Origin: Aphanothece cf. minutissima CCALA 015 | GTDB lineage: Bacteria > Cyanobacteriota > Cyanobacteriia > PCC-6307 > Cyanobiaceae | DNA length: 64,000 nucleotides | Assembly: GCA_003003925.1 (NCBI GenBank) | Contig: PVWP01000004.1 | Coordinates: forward strand, 186,001-250,000 | Direction of reading: 5' to 3' | Part shown: positions 50,882 through 59,788 of the stretch, piece by piece | Layout of the letters: each line of letters starts with the position of its first letter | Numbering within the stretch: position 1 is the first letter of the stretch | Made by a program: the position numbers and the translations under genes | The notes under the pieces: generated by a model | Told to the model about the DNA's origin: nothing | Seen by the model: the letters and a program-made list of their open reading frames with translations, nothing else | Databases searched by the model: none

Positions 50882-52226
50882 GGGACGCACCGGGAGCGTC
50901 GAGGCGGGCTGCCGCCGCCAGCAGGTGCTCGGCCTGGGCCCCGGTGCCCGCGGCATCGCCGGCCCCGCCGGCCCCGTCGCCGCCGGCATGGGGCCACTCG
51001 CTGCCGGGGCTGCCGTGGCGGAAGCGCAACCCCAGCAGCCGGCGCAGGTCCTCACCCCGCTGGCGGCCCAGCCAGCGGTCCAGCCGTCCGGCGGGCGCCG
51101 GCGCCGGCTCCTCCGGGGCCTGGGGCAGGGGGGGCAGGGCCGTCGCCTGATCAAGGGCCCGCCGCCAGGCGGCCAGGGAGGCCGCCCCGCTGTAGCGACG
51201 GGCCACCAGGGCGTGCCCGGCCCTGGAGAGCCGCTCCAGCAGGGCCGGATCCCGCAACCGCGCCAGTGCGCCGGCGGCGGCGTCCGCATCCCCGCAGGGG
51301 AACAGCAGGGCCGTGGCGTCCTGCTCCAGGGCCCCTTCCAGGCCCGCTCCCACGTACCGGCTGCTCACCACCGCCATGCCGCTGGCCATGGCCTGCCAGG
51401 CCACGATCGGGCCCGTCTCCCAGGAGGAGGTGATCACCAGGGCATGGTGATGGCCGTAGACCTCCGCCGCCAGCCGGCCCTGGTCGACATGGCCGAGCAT
51501 CCGCACGCAGCCCCGTTCGATCCAGGGGGCCAGGGACCGCTCCAGGGCCGGACGCTCCTCGCCATCCCCGGCGATGCTGAGCCGGACGTCGATGCCCCGG
51601 GCCTGCAGTGCCTCCAGCAGCGGCGGCAGATCGTGCACCCGTTTCTGCTCCTGCTCCAGCCGGCCCACCCAGGCCAGCTTCAGGGTGGCGGCCGGATCGC
51701 CGTCGGGGCGTTGCCAGGGCGGCACCGGCACGCCGTAGGGGGCGTAGAGCACCCGGGCCGGATCCATCCCGCCCCGCCTGCTCGCCAGCCGGCAGGCCAG
51801 GCGATTGGTGGCGATCACCGCGTCGATGCCGACGCCATGCCGGCGCAGGTCGTCGAAGTACTCCGCCTCGAGCGCATGCAGCGTCATCACCACCCGTCCA
51901 TGGAACCGCCCCCGGCGCCGGGCCCGCCGGGCCGCCGGGTACAGATCGACGAGATTGACGCCGAGCACGAGATCCGGGTCCAGCCGCTCCAGCAGGGCGG
52001 CGATCGCACGGAGCCGGCCTTCGGCGCTGCCGCTGGGGTTGGCGATCGCCCCGGCCGCCAGGGCCGGGTAGGCCCGGGCGTAGGGGCCATGGCGGTGGTG
52101 ATCCCCATCGGGCACCGCCACGGTCACCTCCAGCCCCCCCTCCCGCAGGGCCGGCACCAGGTTCGCCAGCCAGTCCTGGACGCCGCCGAGCAGGTAGGCG
52201 GAGGGGGCGAGCACCAGCACCCTCAT
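50874..52226 (-). CDS. GT4 family glycosyltransferase with long C-terminal tail
   Basis: From the ATG at 52226 the 450-aa GT-B enzyme begins RVLVLAPSAYLLGGVQDWLANLVPALREGG. Donor-lobe motifs are KLAWVGRLEQEQKRVHDLPPLLEAL, VRLSIAGDGEERPALE and TSSWETGPIVAWQAMASGMAVVSS, the E-x7-E position being altered. After about residue 370 the tail is Pro/Ala/Gly-rich and probably disordered. It shares an 8-bp overlap with the downstream GT2-GT2 gene and a 4-bp overlap with the gene upstream. Confidence 0.87.
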   Translation of the reverse strand: MRVLVLAPSAYLLGGVQDWLANLVPALREGGLEVTVAVPDGDHHRHGPYARAYPALAAGAIANPSGSAEGRLRAIAALLERLDPDLVLGVNLVDLYPAARRARRRGRFHGRVVMTLHALEAEYFDDLRRHGVGIDAVIATNRLACRLASRRGGMDPARVLYAPYGVPVPPWQRPDGDPAATLKLAWVGRLEQEQKRVHDLPPLLEALQARGIDVRLSIAGDGEERPALERSLAPWIERGCVRMLGHVDQGRLAAEVYGHHHALVITSSWETGPIVAWQAMASGMAVVSSRYVGAGLEGALEQDATALLFPCGDADAAAGALARLRDPALLERLSRAGHALVARRYSGAASLAAWRRALDQATALPPLPQAPEEPAPAPAGRLDRWLGRQRGEDLRRLLGLRFRHGSPGSEWPHAGGDGAGGAGDAAGTGAQAEHLLAAAARLDAPGASHG

Positions 52227-53107
52227 GGCGTCCGATCCAGGTGGACGATCCCCGGTCCGTCGGCCGTCAACGGTGGCACGGCCAGGTGCGGCAGGGGGGC
52301 GACGGCCCGCACGTGGTGGCCGAGCTGGCGGATGTAGATCCCCTCCGATGCTGGGCAGCGCTCCCACTTGCGGAAGAAGCTCTCCTGGTTGGCGGAGGTG
52401 TACTTGCCCCAGACGCGCTCCGACTGGCCGTCGAAGGAGGTGGTGGCGGGCTGGTCGTTCGCATGGTGCAGGTAGGGACAGGCCACCCCTGCGATCTCGA
52501 CCCCGGCCAGGCTCGCCCGGGCGGTGTAGTCCATGTCCTCGAAGCCGATGCCGCTGAAGCTCTGGTCGAAGGCGCCGATGCGCTCCCAGCAGCGCCGGCC
52601 GATGGCGAAATGGGACCAGGTGTTGTTGAGCAGGCTGAGATCCACCGATTCCCAGCCCATGGCCTCGGCCCAGCGCCGCAGGTAGGGATCGATGCGCAGA
52701 TCGTCATTGAGCACCAGGGTGGTGGCTGTGGGGCTGGCCTGGAGCAGTTCGTTCCACATCTGGCAGAGCCCAACCACCCGCTCATGCAGCAGGAAGCGGC
52801 GATGGGGCGGTTCACCGCTGGCCAGCTCCCCGCAGAGCCGCTCCAGGTAGCGGCTCTGGCTGGCGGGGTCGCCGTGGCCGTTGACGGCCACAAGGATCGG
52901 CACTTCGGGGAACGTGCGCCGCAGGGAGCGGTACAGCGGACGGAAATAGGTCTCGTAGCGGGCCTCGAAGGTGGTGATCGCGATCGTGAAGCGATCGCCG
53001 AGGGGCCGCCGCGGCGGCAGCAGCACCCGCGGGATGCGGCGCCGGCCGCCGTGCACCACGGCCCGGGCGGCGAGGTAGAGGCGCAGGTTCAGGGAGGAGC
53101 GGTTCAT
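52223..53107 (-). CDS. GT2-like (GT-A fold) glycosyltransferase
   Basis: The ATG at 53107 gives 294 aa. GT-A features are FTIAITTFEARYETYFRPLYRSLRRTFPEVPILVAVNGHGD, TTLVLNDDLRIDPYLRRW (DD in the metal-binding position), and FDQSFSGIGFEDMDYTARASLAGVEI, the ED motif of the acceptor side. No TM segments are present. A 22-bp gap separates it from the upstream transferase. The donor sugar is unknown. Confidence 0.78.
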   Translation of the reverse strand: MNRSSLNLRLYLAARAVVHGGRRRIPRVLLPPRRPLGDRFTIAITTFEARYETYFRPLYRSLRRTFPEVPILVAVNGHGDPASQSRYLERLCGELASGEPPHRRFLLHERVVGLCQMWNELLQASPTATTLVLNDDLRIDPYLRRWAEAMGWESVDLSLLNNTWSHFAIGRRCWERIGAFDQSFSGIGFEDMDYTARASLAGVEIAGVACPYLHHANDQPATTSFDGQSERVWGKYTSANQESFFRKWERCPASEGIYIRQLGHHVRAVAPLPHLAVPPLTADGPGIVHLDRTP

Positions 53108-53129
53108 AGTGGCGGTGTTGGGTGCTCCC

Positions 53130-54251
53130 TCAGGCGTGCCCCAGGGCGCCGATCGCCTCCACCAGGCCGCGGTAGCGCTCCCGGGGGCGGATGTGGTCGT
53201 GGAAGCAGCGGGCACAGTCCTCCCGGCGGGCCTCCAGGTCGGCGCCGAGGTGATGGGCCGCCGCCAGGAAGCCGGCGCCATCGTCGACCATCACGCCGCA
53301 GCCGAAGTCCTCGACGAACTGGAAGCTGGCCTGGCGGCTGCAAATCACCGGCACCCCCATGGCCAGGTACATGCACAGCCGGTTGGAACTGACGCCCATG
53401 GCCTGGAACTGGGGCGCCGGATTGGTGTAGACGGCCAGGCCGATGTCGTAGCCCACGGCCGATCGCCAGGCCTCCTGCCAGGACAGCCGGTCGGTTTCGA
53501 TGTGGAGCCGGCCCCCCAGGCTCAGGCGCCGCAGCAGGTAGAGGGCCAGGGGATCCACCCCCAGGGGCTGGATCACGGCGCAGAGGGCCGGATCCTCGTG
53601 CAGGGCGTCGAGCAGCCAGTCGGCGCCGGCGGTGAGGTTGAAGCCCCCGGAGATGGCCAGGGTGAGAGCGTCCGGCGCCAGGCCCCAGCGCTGGCGGAGC
53701 TCCCGGCGCAGCCGTGGATCCCGCTCCGGCGGGTTGCGGAAACAGCCCGGGTAGACCAGCACCGGCTGGGCCGCCGGCAGGCCGGCGTACTCGCGCACCA
53801 GACCCACCCGGTGGGTGTCGTTGACGATGGTGAAGCGGGCCCGCCGGTAGGCCTGCAGACACAGCCGTTTCCAGCGTTCCGAGCGGGGCCCCCGGTAGCT
53901 GCCGGCGCGGATCTCGTCCCCAAGGATGAAGGAGGGACGGCGGTGCAGGCGGGCCAGCACTCCCACCACGGCGATCGGATCCTCGGTGGTGCCCGAGAAG
54001 CAGGCGTAGCGCCGCCAGCGGGGGCGCCAGGCCTGGGCCAGCAACCAGCGCATCGAATAGGCCACAGGGTGGGTGCTGACCCGTTCGCCGTAGGGGGCGG
54101 TGCTGCCGCAGGGCCCGGGGGCGAAGACGTGGACGTCGTAGCCGCTCTCCAGCAGGGCGGAGATGATCGCCTCGTTGGGGGGCGAGTGCAGCAGCTCCGG
54201 CACCAGCAGGAAGTGGGCGGCGATCGGCCGTGGCGACGAGGGACCGGTCAT
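53130..54251 (-). CDS. divergent GT4-like glycosyltransferase
   Basis: The 373-aa protein has GT-B character: FLLVPELLHSPPNEAIISALLESGYDVHVFAPGP at the start, LARLHRRPSFILGDEIRAGSYRG, TIVNDTHRVGLVREYAGLP, and in the second lobe LAISGGFNLTAGADWLLDALHEDPALCAVIQPLG and GVSSNRLCMYLAMGVPVICSRQASFQFVEDFGCGVMV. The canonical E-x7-E is not obvious, so the donor-binding details differ from normal GT4. Gaps of 15 and 22 bp flank it. Confidence 0.75.
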   Translation of the reverse strand: MTGPSSPRPIAAHFLLVPELLHSPPNEAIISALLESGYDVHVFAPGPCGSTAPYGERVSTHPVAYSMRWLLAQAWRPRWRRYACFSGTTEDPIAVVGVLARLHRRPSFILGDEIRAGSYRGPRSERWKRLCLQAYRRARFTIVNDTHRVGLVREYAGLPAAQPVLVYPGCFRNPPERDPRLRRELRQRWGLAPDALTLAISGGFNLTAGADWLLDALHEDPALCAVIQPLGVDPLALYLLRRLSLGGRLHIETDRLSWQEAWRSAVGYDIGLAVYTNPAPQFQAMGVSSNRLCMYLAMGVPVICSRQASFQFVEDFGCGVMVDDGAGFLAAAHHLGADLEARREDCARCFHDHIRPRERYRGLVEAIGALGHA

Positions 54252-54266
54252 GGAGGAAGCGGTGGG

Positions 54267-55151
54267 CTAGAGGGCCCTGGGGGTGCGGGTGGTGCTCAGG
54301 TCGGTGGGCAGCTCCAGCCGGCCGGCGCCGTAGTCCTCCAGCAGCCGGTTTGTGTAGGAGCGGATGAAGTCCACCGGGAAATCCTTGCGCGCGGGGTTCG
54401 GTGCCGATTCACTCTTCTCCCGGGCGGCGATCCGGTCGTACCAGTTGTGGTAATGGGTGATCGTGCCGTCGAGGCCGTAGAAGTTGCCGAGGCCGTAGCG
54501 CAGGTAGGCCAGCTCGTCGCTCCAGACCGCCGGTGGCGAGGCCGGCGTGAACAGCGGTTCGCTGGCCCGGTTGGACACGTAGACGTCCATGGGCACCCAG
54601 CCGAGCTTCTGGCGCTGGAGCTCCCGCGGCAGGTGGTGGGTGATGTGGGGGCCGTGGAAGTCGACCTCGTAGCGGGGCCGCGGCAGGCGCCCCTTGCGCC
54701 GCCAGTGGAGGCGCCGGCAACGGCGGAACCGCCGGGTGTGCATCAGCAGGAAGGAGCTCTCCGGCATGCCGGCCCCGAAGGGGCGGGTGAGCGGTCCGCA
54801 GCCGATGTCCTGCGGCGACACCAGCGCCACCCCCTCCACCAGCCGGGAGCGGCACAGCGCGAACCAGTCCGGTGCCAGCAGGATCACGTCCGCATGCAGC
54901 AGCAGGGTGTAGGGGGAGCGCGATCGATTCAGCAGGGCATTGAGCGCCTCCGGCTGGCTGCAGCGGCGCTGCACCACCTCGGCCCCCCGCTGGCGGGCGA
55001 TGGCCACGGATCGGTCGGTGGAGCCGTTGTCCAGCACGCAGACGTGCGTCTCCAGGCCCCGGGTGGTGGCCTGGAGGGCCTCCAGACAGTGGGGCAGGAA
55101 CAGCTCGCTGTTCCAGCTGGTGATGCCGACGAAGAGTTCGGGTGTCGTCAT
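54267..55151 (-). CDS. GT2 family glycosyltransferase
   Basis: The ATG at 55151 gives 294 aa: ELFVGITSWNSELFLPHCLEALQATT, HVCVLDNGSTDRSVAIARQRGAEVVQR and YTLLLHADVILLAPDWFALC, where an Ala-Asp pair replaces the DxD. A basic stretch (RRFRRCRRLHWRRKGRLPRPR) and the motif FYGLDGTITHYHNWYDR follow. The reduced DxD suggests an unusual or reduced catalytic site. It overlaps the upstream GT2 stop by 4 bp. Confidence 0.82.
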   Translation of the reverse strand: MTTPELFVGITSWNSELFLPHCLEALQATTRGLETHVCVLDNGSTDRSVAIARQRGAEVVQRRCSQPEALNALLNRSRSPYTLLLHADVILLAPDWFALCRSRLVEGVALVSPQDIGCGPLTRPFGAGMPESSFLLMHTRRFRRCRRLHWRRKGRLPRPRYEVDFHGPHITHHLPRELQRQKLGWVPMDVYVSNRASEPLFTPASPPAVWSDELAYLRYGLGNFYGLDGTITHYHNWYDRIAAREKSESAPNPARKDFPVDFIRSYTNRLLEDYGAGRLELPTDLSTTRTPRAL

Positions 55152-56059
55152 GGTCGGGGAAGCAGCCGCAGACGACGCAGCAGCCGCACCGGCAGCTGGC
55201 GCTCCAGGGCCGAGAGCCGCTCGCCGAGGGCGGACTTCTCCGCCAGCAGCCGCTGCACCAGCCGATCCAGCGAGGCGCTCGCCCCGTAGCGGGCGTAGAT
55301 GGTGGCCAGTTCGGCCGGAAACCGTTCCCCCTGGCGGCGGGTCTTCACGGTGGCGTAGTAGCGCATGGCCCCCAGTTTCTCCTGGGTGACGATGCCGGTG
55401 CAGCGCCGGGAGAAGCGCCACCAGAGGTCGTAGTCCATCAGCAGGCTGAGGGACTCGTCCACCTGCCCGCCGGCCTCCCGCCAGAGGGAGGCACTCCAGA
55501 AGCAGCTCTGCTGCAGCAGGAAGCAGTCGTTCTCGATCGCCAGCAGGGTCTGCTCCGATCCCTCCCGGGCGGGCACGTGACGCAGGAACCGCTGGTCGGC
55601 GCTGATGATGTCGCCGCTGCCGATCACCCAGCGGCCGTCGGGATGGGCGGCGAAGGCCTCCAGCACGGTGCGGAAGGCACCGGGGAGATAGAGGTCGTCG
55701 GAGTTCAGCCAGGCCAGGATCGATCCGCTGGCCCGGCGGAAGCCCTTGTTGAGGGCGTCCGACTGGCCCCGGTCGGGCTCGCTGATCAGCACCGAGATCC
55801 AGGGGCGGTAGCGCTCCAGCACCGCCGGGGTGTCGTCGGTGCTGCCGCCGTCCACCACGATGATCTCGACGTTGTCGTAACCCTGCCAGAGGATCGACAG
55901 CAGGGTGTCCTCGATGAAGGCCCCCTGGTTGAGGGTGGGGATGACGATCGAGAACAGGGGTCGGCCAGGGTCCGTGCTGAGCCGTTCGGGCACGCTGGGC
56001 GGGTCGGCCGCGCTCCAGCCGTAGAGGGGGCGGCTGGCGGGCAGGGGCGGCTCAGCCAT
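55148..56059 (-). CDS. GT2 family glycosyltransferase with coiled-coil tail
   Basis: The 303-aa enzyme shows FSIVIPTLNQGAFIEDTLLSILWQGYDNVEIIVVDGGSTDDT, SEPDRGQSDALNKGFRRASGSILAWLNSDDLYLP (DD motif) and SLLMDYDLWWRFSRRC. The last 40 residues (LVQRLLAEKSALGERLSALERQL) form a short coiled coil ending in a basic tail, possibly for dimerisation or membrane binding. The start overlaps the upstream GT4 gene by 8 bp. Confidence 0.9.
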   Translation of the reverse strand: MAEPPLPASRPLYGWSAADPPSVPERLSTDPGRPLFSIVIPTLNQGAFIEDTLLSILWQGYDNVEIIVVDGGSTDDTPAVLERYRPWISVLISEPDRGQSDALNKGFRRASGSILAWLNSDDLYLPGAFRTVLEAFAAHPDGRWVIGSGDIISADQRFLRHVPAREGSEQTLLAIENDCFLLQQSCFWSASLWREAGGQVDESLSLLMDYDLWWRFSRRCTGIVTQEKLGAMRYYATVKTRRQGERFPAELATIYARYGASASLDRLVQRLLAEKSALGERLSALERQLPVRLLRRLRLLPRP

Positions 56060-57266
56060 GGTGGGGTCCGGCCGCGACGGCCCGTTCCATGCAGGCCAGC
56101 AGACGGGGGGCCACGTCGTCGATGCCGGACTCCCGCCACACCCGGGCCCGGCTGCGTTCCCCCAGCCGGCGCCGGCTCTCCGGGTCGTTGCTGAGCCGGT
56201 GCAGGGCGGTGGCGAAGGCTGCCAGGTCGAGGTACGGGACGGCCAGACCGCAGCCGTCGGCCACGAAGTCGACGATGCCGCCCCCGCCGTCGAAGCAGAT
56301 GGTGGGCACGGCCGCGGCGGCGGCCTCGAGGGCCACCAGGGGATAGGGGTCCTCCCGCGACAGCAGGCCGTGGACGGCGAAGCGACCGATGACGCCGATG
56401 GCGGAGGGCCTTGGCGGCAGCAGCAGGACCCGGTGCTCGAGACCCAGCAGCTGCAGATCGCGGCGGGCCACGATCACCTCCTCCTGCCCCGGGGAGGCCC
56501 CGAGCCAGACGGCCAGGAAGGGCTGGCCGGCGAAGACCCGCTCACACTCCCGCACCAGCAGCGGGAAGAGGTCGAAACCCTTGCGGGCGATCGCCTGGCC
56601 CGCGAAGCCGAACACGAACGTGCCCGCCGCCAGGGCCGACTCCAGGGGCTCCAGGGCCGGTTCCAGTCCGGGCTCCTCCGCCAGGGGGGCCGGAGCGGGC
56701 GGCCCCTGCCCGGGGGCGGCGAAGGGAAGGAAGCCCGGAATCACCGTGCAGCGGTTGAGGGGCAGGCCGTGGTGGTTGTGCAGGGATTGCCTCACCCCCT
56801 CGGCACAGGCCACCACGACGCTGGAGAGGGCCAGCTGGCGGGCCACCGCCTCCGGGCTGCTCATGGTGGCCAGGGTGGTTTCCAGTTCGTGGACATGGCT
56901 GAGGCAGGCCGGGCGGGCCGGATCGGCACCCAGGCCCTTCAGGTGCTGGCCCAGCACCAGGGTGTTGAGGTAGATCAGCTCCGGTCGGTGCCGATGCACC
57001 GCCGCCTCCAGCAGCTCGGCCGGACTGCCGGCCCTCCCCCGCCCCAGCCGGGCGGCGACCCGCTCGCGCAGGGGCTGGAACAGGGGCCGGCTCCAGGCCT
57101 CGGTGGGCGCCAGGGCCTCGAAATCGGGCCGCAGGGGCCCATCGCTGAGCAGCACCACCGCCGGTTCGATGCCGCGCCCATGGGCCATCAGCCAGCGCAG
57201 CAGCCAGAGCAGCAGCAGCGGGGCCCCGCTGCGGGTGGCCATGTGGGAGACGAACAGCACCCTCAT
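56052..57266 (-). CDS. GT4 family glycosyltransferase
   Basis: The ATG at 57266 gives 404 aa: RVLFVSHMATRSGAPLLLLWLLRWL, LIYLNTLVLGQHLKGLG, SVVVACAEGVRQSLHNHHGL, and in the donor lobe FVFGFAGQAIARKGFDLFPLLVRE, FLAVWLGASPGQEEV and SREDPYPLVALEAAAAAVPTICFDGGGGIVDFV, the E-x7-E region. This form resembles GT4 enzymes that carry an N-terminal SGAPxxL motif in O-antigen loci. It overlaps the Asn-synthase-like gene upstream by 4 bp. Confidence 0.9.
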   Translation of the reverse strand: MRVLFVSHMATRSGAPLLLLWLLRWLMAHGRGIEPAVVLLSDGPLRPDFEALAPTEAWSRPLFQPLRERVAARLGRGRAGSPAELLEAAVHRHRPELIYLNTLVLGQHLKGLGADPARPACLSHVHELETTLATMSSPEAVARQLALSSVVVACAEGVRQSLHNHHGLPLNRCTVIPGFLPFAAPGQGPPAPAPLAEEPGLEPALEPLESALAAGTFVFGFAGQAIARKGFDLFPLLVRECERVFAGQPFLAVWLGASPGQEEVIVARRDLQLLGLEHRVLLLPPRPSAIGVIGRFAVHGLLSREDPYPLVALEAAAAAVPTICFDGGGGIVDFVADGCGLAVPYLDLAAFATALHRLSNDPESRRRLGERSRARVWRESGIDDVAPRLLACMERAVAAGPHHG

Positions 57267-58813
57267 GGGGCGATCACCTGCTTCCAGACGATCAGGGTGA
57301 GCAGGAAGGCCAGGGTCCGGGTCCGGTCGGTGCCGCTGCGGTGGGCCTCCAGGATCCGCCCGACGAGCTCCGGATCCACCAGGTCGTCGATCCGTCCGGC
57401 GTTCTCGCGCAGGAAGGCATGCATCCGCGGATCGCGGTACCAGTCGGCGCTGAGGTCGTAGCTCACGTAGCGGGCCCGCCGCATCGGCGGCGTCCAGTAG
57501 AGGGGCGGCGCCTTGGGAAGCATGCGGCGGCGGTCGAAACCGTTCTCCTCCGGGAATGTCAGCAGTTCCGGGCAGTTGCGGGCGATGGCGTGGCGGTGCC
57601 AGTTGGAGCCCAGCTTCCAGCCATCGGGAAGGTTCCAGATCGCTTCGATCCAACGGCGGTCATGGAACGGGGAGCGCCAGGCGCTGGAGGCCCGGTACAT
57701 GCGGATGCCGTTGGCGTAGAAGTTCGGCACCCGCTGCTCGAAGTAGTAACGGGTGAGTCCTTCAAGGAAGCCGCCGCGGCAGAAGCCCGCCAGGCGTGCG
57801 GCCCGCCGGTGGCGGCCGTCCGGCATCAGCTCGGTGGCGAGTTCAGGGGCCAGATGCCGAAGTTCATCGGCGGAGAAACTGGGGTGCCGGTTCAGCTTCA
57901 TGCCCCAGAACCGGCCCAGGGCCACCTCGGGGGCCAGGGAGGCGAAGCGGCCCAGCCAGCCGCGGTCGAAGTAGTAGGAGCGGGCGAATTCCCCCAGGGT
58001 GCCGACGAAGAAGGTGGCGTCGGCCGGGATCGCCGCCTTCAGGGGATAAAGGAAGGTGTGCCAGTGCCAGGCGGTCTTGGTGCCGTTGGTGAGGCTGGAG
58101 ATGGTGGACGCGTGGGCGAAGACGTCGTCGAGCTCCAGGCTGATCAGCTGGTGGGGCAGGTCGAAGCGCTCGGCCATGCGGCGGGCCACCTGCACATCGG
58201 TCGCCTCCTCCCGTCCCATCGTGATCAGATGGGGGCGCAGGCCCTGGCGCAGCATCGACGCCAGGATCACCCGCGAATCGAACCCGCCCGACAGGGACAG
58301 ATAGGGGTTCTCGCCCGCCAGCCGCAGCACCGCGGCGTTGAGGGCCTCGACGGCGTCGTCGGGGTCGGCGGGTGCCGCCGGGATCCGGTCGAGGACCGCA
58401 ACGGAGGAGAGGGAGACCCTGCCGTCGGTGAAGTGGAGGATGCTGCCGGGGGGCACCCGGCGGATCGCCGGGTGGAGGGTCTGGTTGTCGGTCAGGTTCT
58501 CCAGCTGGCAGAGATCGCCGAGGGCCTGCCAGTTCCAGCGCCAGGCCAGGCCGCTGCGGTGCAGGATCTCGGCCACCCGGTCGCCATGGAAGAGGCGGCC
58601 GTCGTGCTCCAGGACGTAGTAGTGGGTCGCCCCCACCGGTGAGGTGACCACCGTCACGTCGCCGGCGTCGGTCTCGATCACCAGGGCGTACTCCCCCTGG
58701 GACTCGGCCAGGGCGCGGCTTCCCTGGCGCAGGAAGCGTCCCAGCAGCTCGGCCTCCGTGCTGTCGGCGTAGCCGATGCAGGTGAGCCGGTGGTCTCCGA
58801 TCTGAATGGTCAT
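57263..58813 (-). CDS. asparagine-synthase-like protein lacking the glutaminase Cys
   Basis: The 516-aa protein has an N-terminal domain of the class II amidotransferase fold (ALAESQGEYALVIETDAGDVTVVTSPVGATHYYV) and a synthetase domain with the PP-loop SGGFDS at 175-180. It begins MTIQIGDHRL, so there is no Cys2, and glutaminase activity is not expected. The domain resembles the Asn-synthase-like proteins that use ammonia or another nucleophile, or activate a carboxylate for a different acceptor (for example in lasso-peptide or beta-lactam enzymes). Here it lies among glycosyltransferases, so a glycan or lipid carboxylate is a plausible substrate (inference). It overlaps neighbours by 4 bp on both sides. 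Confidence 0.85.
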   Translation of the reverse strand: MTIQIGDHRLTCIGYADSTEAELLGRFLRQGSRALAESQGEYALVIETDAGDVTVVTSPVGATHYYVLEHDGRLFHGDRVAEILHRSGLAWRWNWQALGDLCQLENLTDNQTLHPAIRRVPPGSILHFTDGRVSLSSVAVLDRIPAAPADPDDAVEALNAAVLRLAGENPYLSLSGGFDSRVILASMLRQGLRPHLITMGREEATDVQVARRMAERFDLPHQLISLELDDVFAHASTISSLTNGTKTAWHWHTFLYPLKAAIPADATFFVGTLGEFARSYYFDRGWLGRFASLAPEVALGRFWGMKLNRHPSFSADELRHLAPELATELMPDGRHRRAARLAGFCRGGFLEGLTRYYFEQRVPNFYANGIRMYRASSAWRSPFHDRRWIEAIWNLPDGWKLGSNWHRHAIARNCPELLTFPEENGFDRRRMLPKAPPLYWTPPMRRARYVSYDLSADWYRDPRMHAFLRENAGRIDDLVDPELVGRILEAHRSGTDRTRTLAFLLTLIVWKQVIAP

Positions 58814-59739
58814 CGGCTGCGGGGAGTCAGCCTGGCCAGCATCTCCTTGCCGGCTCGCTTGACCCGGAACCGCAGGCGGCCCAGGCGATCGCCCGGGGAA
58901 ACGCTGGGGGTGCCCTCCAGGGGCAGGTGCGCCCAGGGCGTCTGCCGGCGGATCTCCAGGTAGCGCTGGCGCCAGGGGTGGGTGCAGCGATGGTGCCAGG
59001 GCTTGGCCACGCCCGAGCCGGCGAAGTGGATCACGGCGGGGCTCGCCCGGGCCAGCTCCGCCTGCCGGCCCAGGGGGGTGTCGGCGGCGGTGTACTCGGG
59101 GTGCATCCAGAGGTGGGGCAGGGCGTTCCAGCGCCAGTCGAGGGGACGCCAGCGGGCCTCGAGCAGGGAGTTGAGCACGTCCTGGTCCCAGTGCTTGATC
59201 CGCTCGGGATGGGTGCGGGCGAACTCCAGGCCGTTGGTCAGGATGTTCTCCCGGCGCCAGCGGCCCAGATCGATGAGCATGGCGCCGGCATTGAAGACCA
59301 GGGAGCTCTCCGCCAGGCAGAGGCGGTTGCGGTCGAAGTCCTGATTGTGTTCCTCCACCGCGCCGATGCTGTTCCCTTCCAGTGACGACTCCCAGAGGTC
59401 CCGCAGCGAGTCGACCACGATCAGGTCGGAATCCAGGTAGAGGACCTTCTCGACGGCATGGGGAAGGGCCGCCGGCAGCAGCAGCCGGAAATAGGTGGCC
59501 AGGCTGATATGACCGAAGACGGGAAAACCCGCGAGCATCTCCTCATCCAGCTGCAGGAAGGAGACCGAGGGGAGAAATTCACCGAGGTAGGCCGCCAATC
59601 GAGCTCGCTCCGCGGCATCGATGACGCCGTGGAGGATATAGACACTGAGGCTTTCTGTTGGGTTGGAGAGCTGTAGGGATTTCAGCATCACGGCGCAGTG
59701 CCGGATGTAGTTGTTGTCGATCGTGCAGGCAATGATCAT
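58810..59739 (-). CDS. GT8 family glycosyltransferase
   Basis: The 309-aa retaining enzyme has NYIRHCAVMLKSL, HISLATYFRLLLPAALP and KVLYLDSDLIVVDSL with DSD at residues 103-105. Downstream are FNAGAMLIDLGRWR, HWDQDVLNSLLEARWRPLDWRWNAL and HFAGSGVAKPW, all typical of LgtC/WaaJ-type GT8 galactosyl- or glucosyltransferases. It is separated by 49 bp from the ABC exporter upstream and starts the string of overlapping genes. Confidence 0.93.
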   Translation of the reverse strand: MIIACTIDNNYIRHCAVMLKSLQLSNPTESLSVYILHGVIDAAERARLAAYLGEFLPSVSFLQLDEEMLAGFPVFGHISLATYFRLLLPAALPHAVEKVLYLDSDLIVVDSLRDLWESSLEGNSIGAVEEHNQDFDRNRLCLAESSLVFNAGAMLIDLGRWRRENILTNGLEFARTHPERIKHWDQDVLNSLLEARWRPLDWRWNALPHLWMHPEYTAADTPLGRQAELARASPAVIHFAGSGVAKPWHHRCTHPWRQRYLEIRRQTPWAHLPLEGTPSVSPGDRLGRLRFRVKRAGKEMLARLTPRSR

Positions 59740-59788
59740 GGGAAAGATGCGTGCTCCTGCAGGGTCGCCCCGGGGAATGGGAAAACCA

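Noticed and set aside
48380..51433. A 1017-codon open frame on the plus strand
   Set aside because: It lies opposite the GT2-GT2 and neighbouring GT genes, is low-complexity (Pro/Gly/Ala/Arg) and has no recognisable domain. In GC-rich DNA antisense frames stay open by chance.
53109..55289. A 726-codon open frame on the plus strand across two transferase genes
   Set aside because: It spans unrelated minus-strand genes and is rich in Gly/Gln/Val/Ala without motifs, as expected of a mirror frame.
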